A stretch of DNA of 64,000 bases, taken from Borreliella valaisiana VS116 (GTDB taxonomy: Bacteria > Spirochaetota > Spirochaetia > Borreliales > Borreliaceae). Positions 48,268 through 59,245 of the stretch are shown here, in pieces. Below the pieces are notes generated by a model. The model saw only the letters and a program-made list of their open reading frames with translations, was not told the origin of the DNA and made no database searches. The position numbers and the translations under genes are program-made. The stretch spans positions 62,001 to 126,000 of the forward strand of contig NZ_ABCY02000001.1 of NCBI RefSeq assembly GCF_000170955.2, read 5' to 3'. Position 1 is the first letter of the stretch. Every line of letters begins with the position of its first letter.

Positions 48268-49635
48268 TCAATAATGGTGGTCTTTGTTAACAAACTTAGT
48301 AATGTGCGGTAAAAATAATATATCTGCCCTACCTGTAGGACCATTTCTATGTTTTGCTACAATAACCTTAGTTTCTATTGGTTCTATCTCAGTAGAAGAC
48401 TCAAATTTAAAATCTTTATCTCTATGAAGTAAAATTACAATATCAGCATCTTGCTCTAATGCTCCCGATTCCCTTAGACTAGCAAGATTAGGTTCACGCC
48501 CCTCTGTATCTCTTGTAAGCTGAGATAATGCAACAATAGGAATTTCAAGCTCTCTAGCAAGCTCTTTGAGAGATTTACTAATCGAAGCAACTTGTTCATG
48601 CCTTGGAAGATTTTTTGTTTCAAAAGAAATCAGACTGATATAATCAACAAATATTATATCTATACTATAAAATCGCTTAAGCTTTCTAGCTTGAGTTGCT
48701 AAAGTTAGTAAACTAATATTTGGAGTATCTTCAATATAAAGCTCAGAATCACTAATCTCATTTACAATATCATTTAATGATTTTATTTCTTGTCCAGATA
48801 AAATACTATTTTGAACTTTAAAGCTATCAATACAAGATTGAGACGATATTATTCTTTTTATTAAAGCATCCGCTGTCATTTCAAGCGAAAAAAATCCTAC
48901 TTTTTTCTTTCCTTCTTTTCTCAATGCTATAGCAGACGCAATATTTAAAGCAAATGCCGTTTTACCAATACTAGGGCGAGCACCAACTATAATAAAATCG
49001 CTATTTCTAAAACCTCCAATAAGAGAGTCGACCTTTTTAAATCCACTTGGAATGCCAAAATTTGCTTCCTTTTTTTTCATACTACGTTCATATATCTCAT
49101 TATGAACACGTTCTGCAATAACTTTAGCATGATAGAGGTTTTTACTAGAATAATCCAACTCAATTGAAAGAATCTTTTGTTGAGATTCTTCAACAATCTC
49201 ATTAATAGTTTTCGTAGAATCATTGATATAATCATTAAGTTCTTTAGAAACATTTAAAATGCTTCTACGAACACTCTGTTCTTTTACAATTTTTGCATAA
49301 ACATTTATAGTTCTATCTGTTGGCAAATAAACTGAAAGTGAATCTAAATAATCTGGCAAATTAATTAAATCTTTTTTAACCAAAAGCTGTGTTTTTGGGA
49401 TGTTCTTAGACACTTCTTCAAAAACAGTAATAGGGTCAATATTTTCTCTTTTTTCATAAAGCGAAACCATTGCTTTGAAAATCAACTTGTGGGTCTCATT
49501 GTAAAAATCATCAGCTCTCACATGAAAAGCAATTTGCTCTAATTTATCTGAATTATAAAATATACTAGAAATTACCGCTTTTTCTGCACCATCATTAAAA
49601 AGAAGTGCAGAATTCGAAAAAGCTGCTAAAGCCAC
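48268..49635 (-). CDS. dnaB: Replicative DNA helicase DnaB
   Basis: Hexameric replication-fork helicase (455 aa). The N-terminal collar domain (about 15-120) is followed by a RecA-like core with Walker A GARPSIGKTAFALN near residue 220, Walker B IIFVDYISLI, and the DnaB4-type motif VALSQLTRDTEGREPNLASLRESGALEQDADIV. Full length, no intein. Last gene of the rpsF-ssb-rpsR-rplI-dnaB unit, ending 9 bases from a convergent gene. Confidence 0.95.
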   Translation of the reverse strand: MALAAFSNSALLFNDGAEKAVISSIFYNSDKLEQIAFHVRADDFYNETHKLIFKAMVSLYEKRENIDPITVFEEVSKNIPKTQLLVKKDLINLPDYLDSLSVYLPTDRTINVYAKIVKEQSVRRSILNVSKELNDYINDSTKTINEIVEESQQKILSIELDYSSKNLYHAKVIAERVHNEIYERSMKKKEANFGIPSGFKKVDSLIGGFRNSDFIIVGARPSIGKTAFALNIASAIALRKEGKKKVGFFSLEMTADALIKRIISSQSCIDSFKVQNSILSGQEIKSLNDIVNEISDSELYIEDTPNISLLTLATQARKLKRFYSIDIIFVDYISLISFETKNLPRHEQVASISKSLKELARELEIPIVALSQLTRDTEGREPNLASLRESGALEQDADIVILLHRDKDFKFESSTEIEPIETKVIVAKHRNGPTGRADILFLPHITKFVNKDHHY

Positions 49636-49659
49636 AAACTACACCCTTTCTCTTCCAGA

Positions 49660-50160
49660 TTACTCATCTACCTTATTTAACTTTTTATTTAAAGACTTTT
49701 TATCCTCTTGTTTTTTTTCTTTTTTTATCTCTACTTTAATAATAGAACTAATGCCTTCATAAAGCTTAATTGTCACATCATAAGTTCCAAAAGTCTTTAA
49801 AGTTCCATGATGTATATCTATTTTTTTTCTCTCTATATCAAAACCAAGTTTAAAAAGTTCATCAGCAATATTCAAACTGTTAATGCTATGAAACAATTTG
49901 CCAGAATCATTAGATTTCATAAAAAATTCTAATTTAACAAGATCAAGCTTAGATTTCAGATCATTGGCAACTTGTTTTTTTGCCTCTTGCTTTTTTAATA
50001 TTGACCTTCTTTTTTGATTAAAAATTTCAACATTATGTTTATTTGAAAAAACTGCAAAACCTTTGGGTAGTAAATAATTTCTTGCAAATCCATCTTTTAC
50101 TTCTACGGTATCTCCCTCTCTTCCAAGGTTAATAAAATCTTCCTTTAATATAACTTTCAT
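49660..50160 (-). CDS. rplI: 50S ribosomal protein L9
   Basis: A 166-aa large-subunit protein: N-terminal domain [34 protein letters not shown], long connecting helix (about 45-75), C-terminal RNA-binding domain, then an extra Lys/Glu-rich tail ([21 protein letters not shown]) of about 20 residues beyond the usual L9 end. I chose the ATG at 50158-50160, with GGGGT upstream; the frame is open five codons earlier. Confidence 0.93.
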   Translation of the reverse strand: MKVILKEDFINLGREGDTVEVKDGFARNYLLPKGFAVFSNKHNVEIFNQKRRSILKKQEAKKQVANDLKSKLDLVKLEFFMKSNDSGKLFHSINSLNIADELFKLGFDIERKKIDIHHGTLKTFGTYDVTIKLYEGISSIIKVEIKKEKKQEDKKSLNKKLNKVDE

Positions 50161-50175
50161 AATTACCCCAAACAA

Positions 50176-50466
50176 CTATTTTTTTACAAAAGGCAACAAG
50201 GCCATATATCTTGCCCGCTTAATTTCTAATGCCAAACGTCTTTGATGCTTAGCAGAAGTTCCAGTAATTCTTTTAGGTAAAATTTTACCTTGCTCGGTAA
50301 TAAACTTTTTAAGAAAATCAAAATCTTTATAATCAGGATGCTTGCCAGAATCACAAAATTTACATGACTTTCTCTTAAAAAATCTAAAATTTGAATTTTT
50401 TTTGAAACCATCTTGCTGATTTTCAAATCTTGAATCTCTTTGATTTACATCTCTATCTTTATACAT
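50176..50466 (-). CDS. rpsR: 30S ribosomal protein S18
   Basis: Small-subunit protein of 96 aa. The conserved core runs from [14 protein letters not shown] through [39 protein letters not shown]. The N-terminal 35 residues are a polar extension rich in Arg, Asn and Phe. I prefer the ATG at 50464-50466 (MYKDRD): GGAG lies 9 bases upstream, whereas the earlier ATG at 50481 overlaps the ssb stop and has no ribosome-binding site. Confidence 0.93.
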   Translation of the reverse strand: MYKDRDVNQRDSRFENQQDGFKKNSNFRFFKRKSCKFCDSGKHPDYKDFDFLKKFITEQGKILPKRITGTSAKHQRRLALEIKRARYMALLPFVKK

Positions 50467-50480
50467 AAACTTAAACTCCA

Positions 50481-50930
50481 TTAAAAAGGTATATCTTCGC
50501 TAAATTTATCATCAACAATATCAACATCTTTACTTGCATCTTCTTTTTTATAGCTTGACAAACTATTAATATCTGAATCTTGCATTTGAAAAGTATTAGA
50601 ACCTGAACTAAACATTTGTAAATTATCTACAAATATATTCACTTTACTTTTCTTATCGCCCGTATTCCTATCTTGCCAACTTTCATATTTAAGAGATCCA
50701 CTTACTACAACTTGTTTACCCTTTTTTAAATACTCATTAAGACTTTCGGCTCTTTTTGAAAAAATAACACAATCAAAATATTGTGGATAATCAATCCATT
50801 CATCATTTTTCTTCATTCTTCTATTATTAGCTAAAGAAAACCTAAGAACAGCCATACCACTTTCTGTATAAGAAAGCTCAGAATCTCTTGTAAGTCTACC
50901 AGATAATACTAATGAATTAATATCAGCCAT
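50481..50930 (-). CDS. ssb: Single-stranded DNA-binding protein
   Basis: A 149-aa SSB: OB-fold domain (1-105) with [32 protein letters not shown] and [13 protein letters not shown], a short polar linker, and the acidic C-terminal peptide KFSEDIPF that binds replication partners. It sits between rpsF and rpsR, the classic bacterial order, and 10 bases after rpsF. Confidence 0.93.
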   Translation of the reverse strand: MADINSLVLSGRLTRDSELSYTESGMAVLRFSLANNRRMKKNDEWIDYPQYFDCVIFSKRAESLNEYLKKGKQVVVSGSLKYESWQDRNTGDKKSKVNIFVDNLQMFSSGSNTFQMQDSDINSLSSYKKEDASKDVDIVDDKFSEDIPF

Positions 50931-50941
50931 TAAAAACCCTC

Positions 50942-51367
50942 TTATTTTCCCTGAATATCTGAGTTTTCAGAGTCTGTTGGTGTTTCAATTTTAGAACCAC
51001 CTTTAAGACTGTCTTTGTCTTTGTCAATATTGTCTCTAAATTCCCTAAAATTTCTTCTTTTAATTTTTTTAGTATTGATTTTTCTAACTATTTTGACCAA
51101 AATCATATACCTAAGCAAATTTTTAATTAACTTAAGCCTTGATTCAAGTTCTTTTAAATTATTACCTTCCATACTAAATTCTATTATTTCGTAACGACCT
51201 CTAGCTTGCTTTTTGATAGGATATTCTAAGGCTCTCTCCCCAATAAAATTACTAACAATATCAGTTGCACCAAAAAATTCTAAAGATTTTTTAACCTCTT
51301 CTAAAGAACCTTTATACTCAATTTCTTCACTTTTAAACAAAAAACATGCCTCATATCTTTTAATCAT
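50942..51367 (-). CDS. rpsF: 30S ribosomal protein S6
   Basis: S6 pairs with S18 on the platform of the 30S subunit. The ferredoxin-like core (MIKRYEACFLFKSEE..., ARGRYEIIEFSMEGNNLKELESRLKLIKNLLRYMILVKI) is standard. At 141 aa it is longer than usual because of a charged low-complexity C-terminal tail of about 30 residues. First gene of the unit; AAGGAG before the ATG. Confidence 0.93.
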   Translation of the reverse strand: MIKRYEACFLFKSEEIEYKGSLEEVKKSLEFFGATDIVSNFIGERALEYPIKKQARGRYEIIEFSMEGNNLKELESRLKLIKNLLRYMILVKIVRKINTKKIKRRNFREFRDNIDKDKDSLKGGSKIETPTDSENSDIQGK

Positions 51368-51424
51368 TATTAAAACTCCTTATGGTCTATCGCATTACAA
51401 AATTTGCAACAAAGGTTACTAGTT

Positions 51425-51453
51425 AGTATATAAAAGAGATTAATTTTTTTCAA
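51425..51453 (-). promoter_or_regulatory. Promoter of the rpsF-ssb-rpsR-rplI-dnaB operon
   Basis: On the minus strand TTGAAA (complement at 51448-51453), exactly 17 bases, then TATACT (complement at 51425-51430). The leader is about 50 bases and holds an imperfect hairpin (TTGCAAA/TTTTGTAA) and AAGGAG. The best-matched -35/-10 pair I found in the window. Confidence 0.65.
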
Positions 51454-51507
51454 CAAGAAAAACTTTATTTATAACGCAAAAGAAGTAATTAAAAAATAAT
51501 CTCAACC

Positions 51508-53202
51508 TTAATCTTCTTCTGATTCGCTAAGCTTATAGGTTTTTCCCAACTTGCCTTGCTTCTCAAGTTTTTTGTCTTCTCTCATATCAACATAAGTCTT
51601 AAAGCCCTTTTTTACATTATCAACCGCAACCATAACACTAGTCTCAAAAAGACTTTTTGGAGAATAGGTATCAATAGCCTTTTTAATATAATATGCATTA
51701 GAACCATAAAAAAGCTGCACCTTGCCATTAACAAACCCTATCTTTAAAACCCCGGCCTCTTTAAGTAAATTATTATCAACAAGCTCAGTATTAACAACAT
51801 CTATATGCAACCTTGTAGAACAAACATCAAGCTTTGTAATATTATCAAATCCGCCAAGACCTTGAATTAAAAGATGCGCAATCCCAAGGCTCTCTAGCTT
51901 GCCTTCTTGACCTTCAAAAAATGGATCGTCTGCAACAAATATCTGAAAATCAAAATATCTATAAAGCCAACTAAAAGTAAAATAATAAAGGGCAAAAAAG
52001 ATTACTCCTAAAGGCACAACATTAATCCAATTTGTCTTAGAATTCCCTTGAAGTATTCCAAACATAAAAAAATCTAAAAACCCATTAGAAAAAGTACTGC
52101 CAATCGTAACATCAAAAAAATTAGCAAGCAACAATGCAAGTCCCGAATAAATGGAATGAACAAAATAAAGTAATGGCGCTGTGAAAATAAATAAAAATTC
52201 TAAAGGTTCAGTTATTCCTGTCAAAAAAGCTGTCAAAGCTCCAGAAAAAAGAAGAGCTGCAACCTTACTTTTATCTTCATGAACAATTCCCTTGTAAACT
52301 CCTAACGCCGCTCCAGGCAGTCCAAACATAATAGAGATATAAAATCCACTACTAATCTTAGCAAAGCCTGATGAAAATTTACTAAGTGATGGGTCTATCA
52401 ACTGAGCGTAAAATATATTCTTAAGACCTCTAAATGTCTCACCATTAATCATTTCCACTCCCCCTAAAGAAGTAAATTCAAAGGGAAAAGATAAAATAGA
52501 ATGCAATCCCAAAGGCAATAACAGCCTATTTAAAAATCCATAAAGAAAACTGCCTAAATAATCAAATCTAAAAACAAAAATACCTAAAGATGCAATTAAT
52601 TTGTCAAAACTTGACCAAATCAAACAAAAAAATATAGCCAAAATAACGCAAAAAGGCATAATTATTACTACAGGCACAAAATGGCACTCTGAAAAAAAAA
52701 TAAAAGGCTTTGGAAGCTTTATGTTATAAAATTTGTTATGCAAATAACCAACTACAAGACCTACCACTAAAGATCCTGCAATTCCCGTATTTAAAGTTTG
52801 AACGCCCAAAAAATTTATGCGCCCCATAGAAGACATTGCATCTGCTTCAACAAGCCCTGAGAAAGTCTCAATAAAATAATTTTCAGTAATATTAAATGTC
52901 AAATAACCAATAAGGCCTGCTAAAGCAGCTGTTCCTTGTCCTATTCTTGCAACCCCAATAGAAATTCCAATAGAAAAAATTAAAGGCATATTGAGAAGAA
53001 TAGCATTGCCTATAGCCTTCATTAGGCCTAAAATATCTTGAAAAAAAAATTTATCAACATAAACAATATTAGAAGAATTTGAAAATACAGATCCAATACC
53101 AATCAATAAACATGAAACTGGTAAAACAGAAATAGGCACTCGTAGTGCTTTAGAAAATTTTTGCAAACTTGAAAAGTTAATTATTTTAATAAAATTAATC
53201 AT
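51508..53202 (-). CDS. malX: PTS glucose/maltose-type EIICB transporter
   Basis: A 564-aa phosphotransferase-system permease. Residues 1-420 are the IIC domain with about ten membrane helices and the PTS glucose-family segments (GITEPLEFLFIFTAPLLYFVH, where GITEP is the sugar-site motif). The IIB domain follows, with Cys461 in LDVCSTRLHIDV as the phosphocysteine. No IIA domain is fused, so a IIA protein must come from elsewhere. GGGAGAGG precedes the ATG. Sugar specificity (glucose, maltose or glucosamine) cannot be read from sequence. Confidence 0.88.
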   Translation of the reverse strand: MINFIKIINFSSLQKFSKALRVPISVLPVSCLLIGIGSVFSNSSNIVYVDKFFFQDILGLMKAIGNAILLNMPLIFSIGISIGVARIGQGTAALAGLIGYLTFNITENYFIETFSGLVEADAMSSMGRINFLGVQTLNTGIAGSLVVGLVVGYLHNKFYNIKLPKPFIFFSECHFVPVVIIMPFCVILAIFFCLIWSSFDKLIASLGIFVFRFDYLGSFLYGFLNRLLLPLGLHSILSFPFEFTSLGGVEMINGETFRGLKNIFYAQLIDPSLSKFSSGFAKISSGFYISIMFGLPGAALGVYKGIVHEDKSKVAALLFSGALTAFLTGITEPLEFLFIFTAPLLYFVHSIYSGLALLLANFFDVTIGSTFSNGFLDFFMFGILQGNSKTNWINVVPLGVIFFALYYFTFSWLYRYFDFQIFVADDPFFEGQEGKLESLGIAHLLIQGLGGFDNITKLDVCSTRLHIDVVNTELVDNNLLKEAGVLKIGFVNGKVQLFYGSNAYYIKKAIDTYSPKSLFETSVMVAVDNVKKGFKTYVDMREDKKLEKQGKLGKTYKLSESEED

Positions 53203-53405
53203 GCTAAGCCTCTCCCAATGCTAATTCAAGCAAACACTATCTATTATAAAGCTTTTTTTGCAAAAAAAAACTTTACTTATAAAACAAACCAAATAATAAG
53301 ATTTAATAATTCATTTAAGATTTAATTTAATCTTGAGAAAAACTTACAATTAAAGTAATGTATTATATATTTTTCATAAATAAATGATTAAACGGAGGCA
53401 AAATT

Positions 53406-54110
53406 GTGCTTACAGAAACCAAACTTAAAAATTACTCATTAAGTGATGTTAACACAAGTAAAATACCAAAAAATGAACTTTTTAGTTCTATATCCCACCT
53501 TTTTGGAATTATTTTGTCTATAATTGGAACAACAATTCTTATTACAATATCCGCTCTTAAGAAAAAAGATTTACATATACTTGTATTCTTTATTTATGGA
53601 TTTTCAACAACTCTATTATATGCAATGAGCACTCTTTACCACATATTTCCGAAAGGAAGCAAGATAAAAAAAATATTTAGAAAATTTGATCATATTTCAA
53701 TATTTATTCTAATAGCAGGAACATATACTCCTGCATGCGCAATTCTTGTACCAAACAAATCAGGACTAATAATCTTATGTATAGTATGGGGTCTAGCTAT
53801 AATAGGAATCATTTTTAAAGCAATATTTACAAATAGCCCTGGGTGGTTTAATGGATCTATATTTATAATCATGGGATGGATCATACTTTTTAAAATTAAA
53901 CCCATTTATAAGGCTCTTAATGGAAAAGGATTTTTTTGGCTAGTTTTTGGTGGAATCGTATATACAATAGGCGGAATAGTATACATTTTAAGTAAAAAAT
54001 TTAACCCAAAAATCAACATGAAAATGCATGATGTATTTCATATATTGATAATAATAGGATCAGTATCTCACTTTTGGCTCATGCTAAAATATATTTCTAA
54101 TTTTAATTAA
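53406..54110 (+). CDS. Haemolysin III / PAQR-family membrane protein
   Basis: A 234-aa protein with seven membrane helices. Family marks are SSISHLFG in helix 1, [35 protein letters not shown], and [16 protein letters not shown] near the end; these Ser, His and Asp residues form a zinc-dependent site in PAQR/YqfA proteins. Despite the family name, toxin activity is not implied; lipid hydrolase or membrane-homeostasis roles are considered likely. Start GTG with ACGGAGG upstream. Its end overlaps rseP's end by 8 bases. Confidence 0.85.
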   Translation: MLTETKLKNYSLSDVNTSKIPKNELFSSISHLFGIILSIIGTTILITISALKKKDLHILVFFIYGFSTTLLYAMSTLYHIFPKGSKIKKIFRKFDHISIFILIAGTYTPACAILVPNKSGLIILCIVWGLAIIGIIFKAIFTNSPGWFNGSIFIIMGWIILFKIKPIYKALNGKGFFWLVFGGIVYTIGGIVYILSKKFNPKINMKMHDVFHILIIIGSVSHFWLMLKYISNFN

Positions 54111-55404
54111 ATATATGTAAAAGACCCTTCAAATCGTTAAAAAGGCCTAAGCCAAAAAGAAACAGCGCCAAAAAAATACCAAAGCTATAAAAAGAATAAA
54201 TGGTTTTGGCCTTAAATCTTTTTCCACGTAAAAGTTCAATAAAGGTTATAAAAATTTGTCCTCCATCAAAAACAGGTATTAAAATAAAAAACAGATTCAT
54301 ACCAGCAAGAATCAAGCTTAAAAAAGAAATACTATTAATCCAATACAATATCCCTAAAGAATATGATGAAGAGAGAATGTTTACAATTCCAACAGGGCCT
54401 GATACACTCTTAGAAGTATTTAAAAAATTTGTTATCAATAAAAAAATAGAATATAAAATATCTTGCAAAGCATTTACAACCTTAAAAAAAGAATTTTTAA
54501 CAGCACTTGAAACATTCTCTACTTTAATTATCCTTTTTAAAGGTGGTGAAAAATATATGCCGATAATTTTATTTTTATCCTGAAATACTAATTTTGAAGA
54601 AAAAATTTCTCCATTCCTAGCAAACTTAATCTCCACAACATCCGAATTTAAATTCTTAAGCAAATCATCTAAATCTCTCTTATTTTTCAAAAAAATATTA
54701 TCAATGCTAATTATTTGGTCACCCGATTTCATTCCCGCAATCTCAGCAGGAGAATTTAAAACTACATCTGCTACCACAAGGTCAATCCAAGGGCCAATTT
54801 CTTTTAAAAAATCTTGCAAATTAACAGTCTTTTCAAAAGAAATATTTTCTTTTTCCCTTAAAACATCAAATGTAACTGTGGATCTTTCCTCCGGAATAAT
54901 ATTTTTCAAATCAGAAAAATATTCAATTTTTTTATTATTAACCTTTAATATGACATCGCCATCTCTAAATTTATCTTTCAAAAAAGAATTTTTATTTAAA
55001 ATATTAATCTTTGAAGGATGATCGAAATATGTAACACCCATCATGCTTATAAAAATGAAAACAATAAATGAAAAGATCAAATTAAACAAAGGGCCTGCAA
55101 AATATATTAAAATTTTTTTAAAATGCGAAATTCCAAACAAAGAATCTTTATCTGCTTCTAATTCTTTATTTGCCTTAAGTTCTTTTTCTAAGTGATCAAA
55201 TCCTTTAAGTTTGCAATATCCTCCTAAAAGGATCGGTGAAAGTCTATACTCAGTATTATTAATTTTAAACTTTAATATGCTAGGACCTATGCCCACAGAA
55301 AAAGCTTCAACCTTAACTTTAAAAAGTTTAGCAAATAAAAAGTGCCCCAGCTCATGAATAAATATTATAAAACTAAGAGCAAGTACACTAAAAAGAATAT
55401 ACAT
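54103..55404 (-). CDS. rseP: Site-2 zinc metalloprotease RseP
   Basis: Intramembrane protease (433 aa) that cuts membrane-bound regulators or leftover signal peptides. HELGH in the first helix ([16 protein letters not shown]) holds the zinc with its Glu base; the third ligand is the Asp of PVFDGGQI near residue 380, a variant of the LDG motif. One recognisable PDZ domain follows helix 2 ([19 protein letters not shown]), and a second diverged one may precede it. GGAGG five bases upstream sets the ATG at 55402-55404; the open frame begins four codons earlier within that site. Confidence 0.92.
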   Translation of the reverse strand: MYILFSVLALSFIIFIHELGHFLFAKLFKVKVEAFSVGIGPSILKFKINNTEYRLSPILLGGYCKLKGFDHLEKELKANKELEADKDSLFGISHFKKILIYFAGPLFNLIFSFIVFIFISMMGVTYFDHPSKINILNKNSFLKDKFRDGDVILKVNNKKIEYFSDLKNIIPEERSTVTFDVLREKENISFEKTVNLQDFLKEIGPWIDLVVADVVLNSPAEIAGMKSGDQIISIDNIFLKNKRDLDDLLKNLNSDVVEIKFARNGEIFSSKLVFQDKNKIIGIYFSPPLKRIIKVENVSSAVKNSFFKVVNALQDILYSIFLLITNFLNTSKSVSGPVGIVNILSSSYSLGILYWINSISFLSLILAGMNLFFILIPVFDGGQIFITFIELLRGKRFKAKTIYSFYSFGIFLALFLFGLGLFNDLKGLLHIFN

Positions 55405-55422
55405 AATTTCCTCCAAAAATCA

Positions 55423-56280
55423 CTAAGATAAGTATAAATAAAATATGGGACCCGTCAAAAGAAAAGAGTCAATCGAGTCAAGAGCCCCACCTCTACCAGG
55501 AATGATTTTTCCAGAATCTTTTACTCCAGCACTTCGTTTTAATCCAGATTCAAATAAATCACCAATAATGGTGAAAACTCCAATCAAAATGCCCAAAATA
55601 ATAGATTCTCCATAGCTTAAATTTATTAATCTAAAAACTACCGCAAATATAGCAGTAAACACAGAAAACAAAATACCCCCAAAAAAACCCATTAATGTTT
55701 TATTTGGACTAATAATAGTGGGACGATAGCTGTTTTTACCCAAAAAATATCCAAAAAGATATGCAAAAGTATCGTTTCCACTTACCATAGCAAAAAGTAT
55801 TAACATTAAAAATGGGGCCTTGGGCAAAGTTGTAATAGAAACTATAAAAGACATTAATACACCGGGATATATAAGTATAAAAAGTATTGACGTTGCTTGA
55901 GACAAAAAATTTCCAATCTCATGTTCTTTGATAAAAACCAAATTAACAATCCAATTACTAAACACTAATGCTATAACCAAGTAATATACCACATTCATGC
56001 CTAAATAAAAAACATTAAAATGAATATACGTTAAAATTGGGGGCACAATCCCTAAAAAAAAAGATAATATGCCTGAAAGTCCTGACGATTTAAATCTTAA
56101 TAAATCATTAACTTCTTTTGCAGCAAAACCACTAAATATAAAAATTAAAACATTAAGAAATAAATAATTTTTAAAATCTAAAAATATTAAAAATAAAATT
56201 AAAGGAACAAAAAATAAAAATGTTCCCAACCTTGCAAAAAAAGTGAATCTAGTAACCTTACTCAATAAATCATCTCCCAA
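55423..56280 (-). CDS. cdsA: Phosphatidate cytidylyltransferase
   Basis: Makes CDP-diacylglycerol, the precursor of phosphatidylglycerol (285 aa, about eight membrane helices). The family signature near the C-terminus is complete: [28 protein letters not shown], with its conserved Lys and Asp residues. It overlaps uppS by 11 bases and is followed 18 bases later by rseP, the widespread uppS-cdsA-rseP order. Confidence 0.94.
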   Translation of the reverse strand: MGDDLLSKVTRFTFFARLGTFLFFVPLILFLIFLDFKNYLFLNVLIFIFSGFAAKEVNDLLRFKSSGLSGILSFFLGIVPPILTYIHFNVFYLGMNVVYYLVIALVFSNWIVNLVFIKEHEIGNFLSQATSILFILIYPGVLMSFIVSITTLPKAPFLMLILFAMVSGNDTFAYLFGYFLGKNSYRPTIISPNKTLMGFFGGILFSVFTAIFAVVFRLINLSYGESIILGILIGVFTIIGDLFESGLKRSAGVKDSGKIIPGRGGALDSIDSFLLTGPIFYLYLS

Positions 56281-56962
56281 AATTTCTTATTCTAAATTGA
56301 AAACATTCCAAATCTTTACTATACTCATTGCCATAATATTCAGGCCACAAAACATTTGAAAAAATTAATTCAGAATAAGCGATCCTCCATAAGAAAAAAT
56401 TACTTATTCTAATATTTCCACCTGTACGTATTAAAAGATCAAGATCGGGCAGTTCTGGATTATCCAAAAAATTGGAAAAAGTATTTTCATCTAAAGACTC
56501 TAAATCAAAATCGCTTGAAACAAATTTTTTAATAGCTCTAAGTATTTCATTGCGACCCCCATAATTAATTGCTAAATTTAAAATAAGGTTGTTAAAATTT
56601 TTAGAAAAACTAGTAGAATCTTTTATAGAACTTTTTACTTCTTCACTTAAAGAATCAATATCTCCTGAAACTATTATTTTTATCCCATTTTTTTTGTAAA
56701 AATTAAATTCGGCTCTCAAATAGCTAGCAATTAAAAACATTAACTTTTCTATTTCACAATCATTTCTTTTCCAATTTTCAGTAGAAAATACATAAAAGGA
56801 TAAATATTTGATACCTACCTTTAAAGAATGTTTAACTATTTCTTTTGCTCTTTTAAGACCTTCTTTATAACCTTCCAAAAAAGACAATCCCTTACCTAAA
56901 GCCCACCTTCTATTGCCATCCATGATGATTCCAACGTGCCTTGGAAGAGAATTTTTATTCAC
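56270..56962 (-). CDS. uppS: Undecaprenyl diphosphate synthase (cis-prenyltransferase)
   Basis: Makes the C55 lipid carrier for cell-wall precursors (230 aa). The phosphate-binding motif [13 protein letters not shown] with its catalytic Asp is at the N-terminus; [21 protein letters not shown] and the terminal [25 protein letters not shown] are the other conserved blocks. Four bases after frr. Confidence 0.95.
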   Translation of the reverse strand: MNKNSLPRHVGIIMDGNRRWALGKGLSFLEGYKEGLKRAKEIVKHSLKVGIKYLSFYVFSTENWKRNDCEIEKLMFLIASYLRAEFNFYKKNGIKIIVSGDIDSLSEEVKSSIKDSTSFSKNFNNLILNLAINYGGRNEILRAIKKFVSSDFDLESLDENTFSNFLDNPELPDLDLLIRTGGNIRISNFFLWRIAYSELIFSNVLWPEYYGNEYSKDLECFQFRIRNFGR

Positions 56963-56966
56963 GGTT

Positions 56967-57521
56967 TTAAACTTCCATTATTTCTTGAATTTTAGATTCT
57001 AAAATCGTATCTATCTTTTTAATATAAATATCTGTGGATTTCTGAATATCATCTAAAATTCTTTTTAAACTGTCCTCTGTTATTTCTGATTCTTTTTCTT
57101 GCTTTTTAACCTTATTGTTTAAATCCTGTCGTATATTTCTAGTTGAAATTTTATGTTCCTCCGCTATTTTTTTAGCATGCTTTACAATATCTTGCCGTCT
57201 TTCGCTAGTTAAAGCTGGAACCTTAATTCTAATAACCGAACCATCACTTGAGGGGTTCATAGAAAGGTCAGAATTAAGTATGGCTTGTTCTATCTTATTC
57301 AATATACTTTTATCCCAAGGTTGAATGACAACAAGCCTTGCTTCAGGAATTCTAATACTTGACACTTGAGTTATAGGCGTTCTTTGGCCATGGTATTGAA
57401 TAAAAATTTTATCAAAAATATTACTACTAATTCTACCTGTTCTTAAAGTTTTATATTCATTATCAAGCGATAAAAGAACTTTGCTCATCTTTTCATCTAG
57501 AAAAGCCTTATAATCTTCCAT
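56967..57521 (-). CDS. frr: Ribosome recycling factor
   Basis: A tRNA-shaped two-domain protein (184 aa) that with EF-G splits post-termination ribosomes. Conserved pieces are [48 protein letters not shown], and [33 protein letters not shown] before the ATG. 40 bases after tsf. Confidence 0.95.
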   Translation of the reverse strand: MEDYKAFLDEKMSKVLLSLDNEYKTLRTGRISSNIFDKIFIQYHGQRTPITQVSSIRIPEARLVVIQPWDKSILNKIEQAILNSDLSMNPSSDGSVIRIKVPALTSERRQDIVKHAKKIAEEHKISTRNIRQDLNNKVKKQEKESEITEDSLKRILDDIQKSTDIYIKKIDTILESKIQEIMEV

Positions 57522-57561
57522 ATAAACTCCTCCTTGCTGATAAAAAGCAGTACATCATTAT

Positions 57562-58401
57562 CTACCCTATTCCTAAATACTTAAACTCAACTATTTCTAC
57601 CTTGCTTGAAATTGCTTTTGAAATTTCTTCCAACATTTCCCTAACAGTGATTTTATCATTTTTTACAAAACTTTGTTCAAGAAGAGAAATTTCAGCAAGA
57701 TGTTTTTTTACTTTTCCAGCAACTATACCTTTGACTATGCTTTCTGACTTACCACTAAATTCTAATTGTTTAGCAAATATTTCTTCTTGCTCTTTAATAT
57801 AACTTGGACAAACATTATCACTTCTCAAATAAATAGGAGCAAACGCAGCCACATGCAAAGCCAAATCCATAGCAAAATTTTGTAAAATTTTATCTTCAGT
57901 TTTAGAAAAATCATCTACTTTCAATTTAACTAAAACGCCTATCTTAGATTGTTCACCATGCAAATAAATTTTTACAAATTCATTAGATTGAATTTCGGTA
58001 ATAAAAATTTTTTTAACCTGAATATTTTCTTTTATCGTAGCTGCTAAATTTTTAAGCTCTGACTCTTGAGAAGTAGTTAAAGAATTTCTTCCGTTCTCTA
58101 CTAATTCTTTAATTAAAGAATTGCCCAAATTAACAAAATTATGATTTAAAGCAACAAAGTCTGTTTCACAAGAAACAAGTAAAAGTCCAGCATGAATATT
58201 GTTTGAATATGAGAATACTCTGCCTTCTTTTGCGTCTCGATCAAGTCTTTTCTCGGCAGATGCAATTCCCATTTCTCTAAGTTTTTTTTTAGCCAATTCA
58301 AAGTCTCCACCAGCAGCAGACAACGCTTTTTTACAATCTCCAAAACCAGCATTAGTTTCTTCTCTAAGCTTTTTTACATCTTGAGGACTAATAATGATCA
58401 T
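57562..58401 (-). CDS. tsf: Elongation factor Ts
   Basis: Exchanges GDP for GTP on EF-Tu (279 aa). The N-terminal UBA-like domain holds [25 protein letters not shown]; the core has [12 protein letters not shown] with the TDFV motif that contacts the EF-Tu Mg2+ site, and [11 protein letters not shown]. Its ATG overlaps the rpsB stop by 4 bases, the usual rpsB-tsf pairing. Confidence 0.95.
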   Translation of the reverse strand: MIIISPQDVKKLREETNAGFGDCKKALSAAGGDFELAKKKLREMGIASAEKRLDRDAKEGRVFSYSNNIHAGLLLVSCETDFVALNHNFVNLGNSLIKELVENGRNSLTTSQESELKNLAATIKENIQVKKIFITEIQSNEFVKIYLHGEQSKIGVLVKLKVDDFSKTEDKILQNFAMDLALHVAAFAPIYLRSDNVCPSYIKEQEEIFAKQLEFSGKSESIVKGIVAGKVKKHLAEISLLEQSFVKNDKITVREMLEEISKAISSKVEIVEFKYLGIG

Positions 58402-59186
58402 AAATTACTCTCTCCCTCTTCAATAGAATCACTTTTATCATTTTTAATTTCAATTTCTTTCATCAAATCTTCTTCATTCAAATTTTCAATTATTTGAATA
58501 CCGACCTCTTTATCACTTTCTAAAATAGCATCAGATATTATTTTGGTAAACAAAGCAACAGAACGAATAGCATCATCATTGCCGGGAATTGGGCAATCAA
58601 TAACATCCGGATTACAATTTGTATCAACCACAGAAATAATAGGAATTTTTAATTTTCTAGCCTCATTAATAGCTATTTGTTCTCGCTTAGGATCAATGAT
58701 AAAAATAGCACCTGGAAGTGTCTCCATGTCTTTGATACCTGTTAAATTTTTAGCTAATTTTAATTTTTCACGATTGAGTTGTGAAATCTCTTTCTTACTT
58801 ATCATATCAAAAGTTCCATCAACTTCCATCTTTTCTAGCTTTTTTAATTTTTGAACAGATTTTCTAATTGTATTAAAATTAGAAAGCATACCCCCAAGCC
58901 ATCTATTGTTAACATATGGCATATCACTTCTTCTTGCTTCTTGTTCAATTATCTCACTAGCTTGCTTTTTGGTCCCAATAAAAAGTACCTTTTTACCATC
59001 CTTTATCACCCTTTGAACAAGCTCATAAGAATCTTTAATCCCCTGTAAAGTTTTTTGAAGATCTAATATATGTATTTCATTTCTCTCAGAAAAAATAAAT
59101 CTTTTCATTCTAGGATCAAGCCTTTTTACCTGATGACCAAAATGTACCCCAGCTTCCAATAAGCTCTTCATCGTAATAATTGCCAA
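58398..59186 (-). CDS. rpsB: 30S ribosomal protein S2
   Basis: A 262-aa small-subunit protein. It starts [32 protein letters not shown], the family N-terminus, encoded from TTG (59184-59186) behind AGGAGG. Conserved blocks [27 protein letters not shown] and [27 protein letters not shown] follow. An acidic C-terminal tail of about 30 residues is added. First gene of the rpsB-tsf-frr-uppS-cdsA-rseP unit. Confidence 0.95.
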   Translation of the reverse strand: MAIITMKSLLEAGVHFGHQVKRLDPRMKRFIFSERNEIHILDLQKTLQGIKDSYELVQRVIKDGKKVLFIGTKKQASEIIEQEARRSDMPYVNNRWLGGMLSNFNTIRKSVQKLKKLEKMEVDGTFDMISKKEISQLNREKLKLAKNLTGIKDMETLPGAIFIIDPKREQIAINEARKLKIPIISVVDTNCNPDVIDCPIPGNDDAIRSVALFTKIISDAILESDKEVGIQIIENLNEEDLMKEIEIKNDKSDSIEEGESNL

Positions 59187-59239
59187 ATCAACCTCCTATT
59201 ATCCTTCTCTTTTACTCACTATGACAACACATAGCGGAA

Positions 59240-59245
59240 ATTATA
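59240..59245 (-). promoter_or_regulatory. -10 box of the rpsB-tsf operon
   Basis: Perfect TATAAT on the minus strand; the -35 region is A+T-rich without a clear match. The leader is about 45-50 bases and contains CTATG...CATAG, a short hairpin, before AGGAGG. The rest of the roughly 220-base gap up to the next gene shows nothing else I can name. Confidence 0.5.

Noticed and set aside
53406..54110. Calling the PAQR protein a haemolysin toxin.
   Set aside because: The name is historical; the visible features are those of the PAQR membrane family, and nothing in the sequence shows haemolytic function.
54200..54583. A 127-codon plus-strand open frame opposite rseP.
   Set aside because: Antisense to a conserved protease gene, no ribosome-binding site; a by-product of A+T-rich composition.
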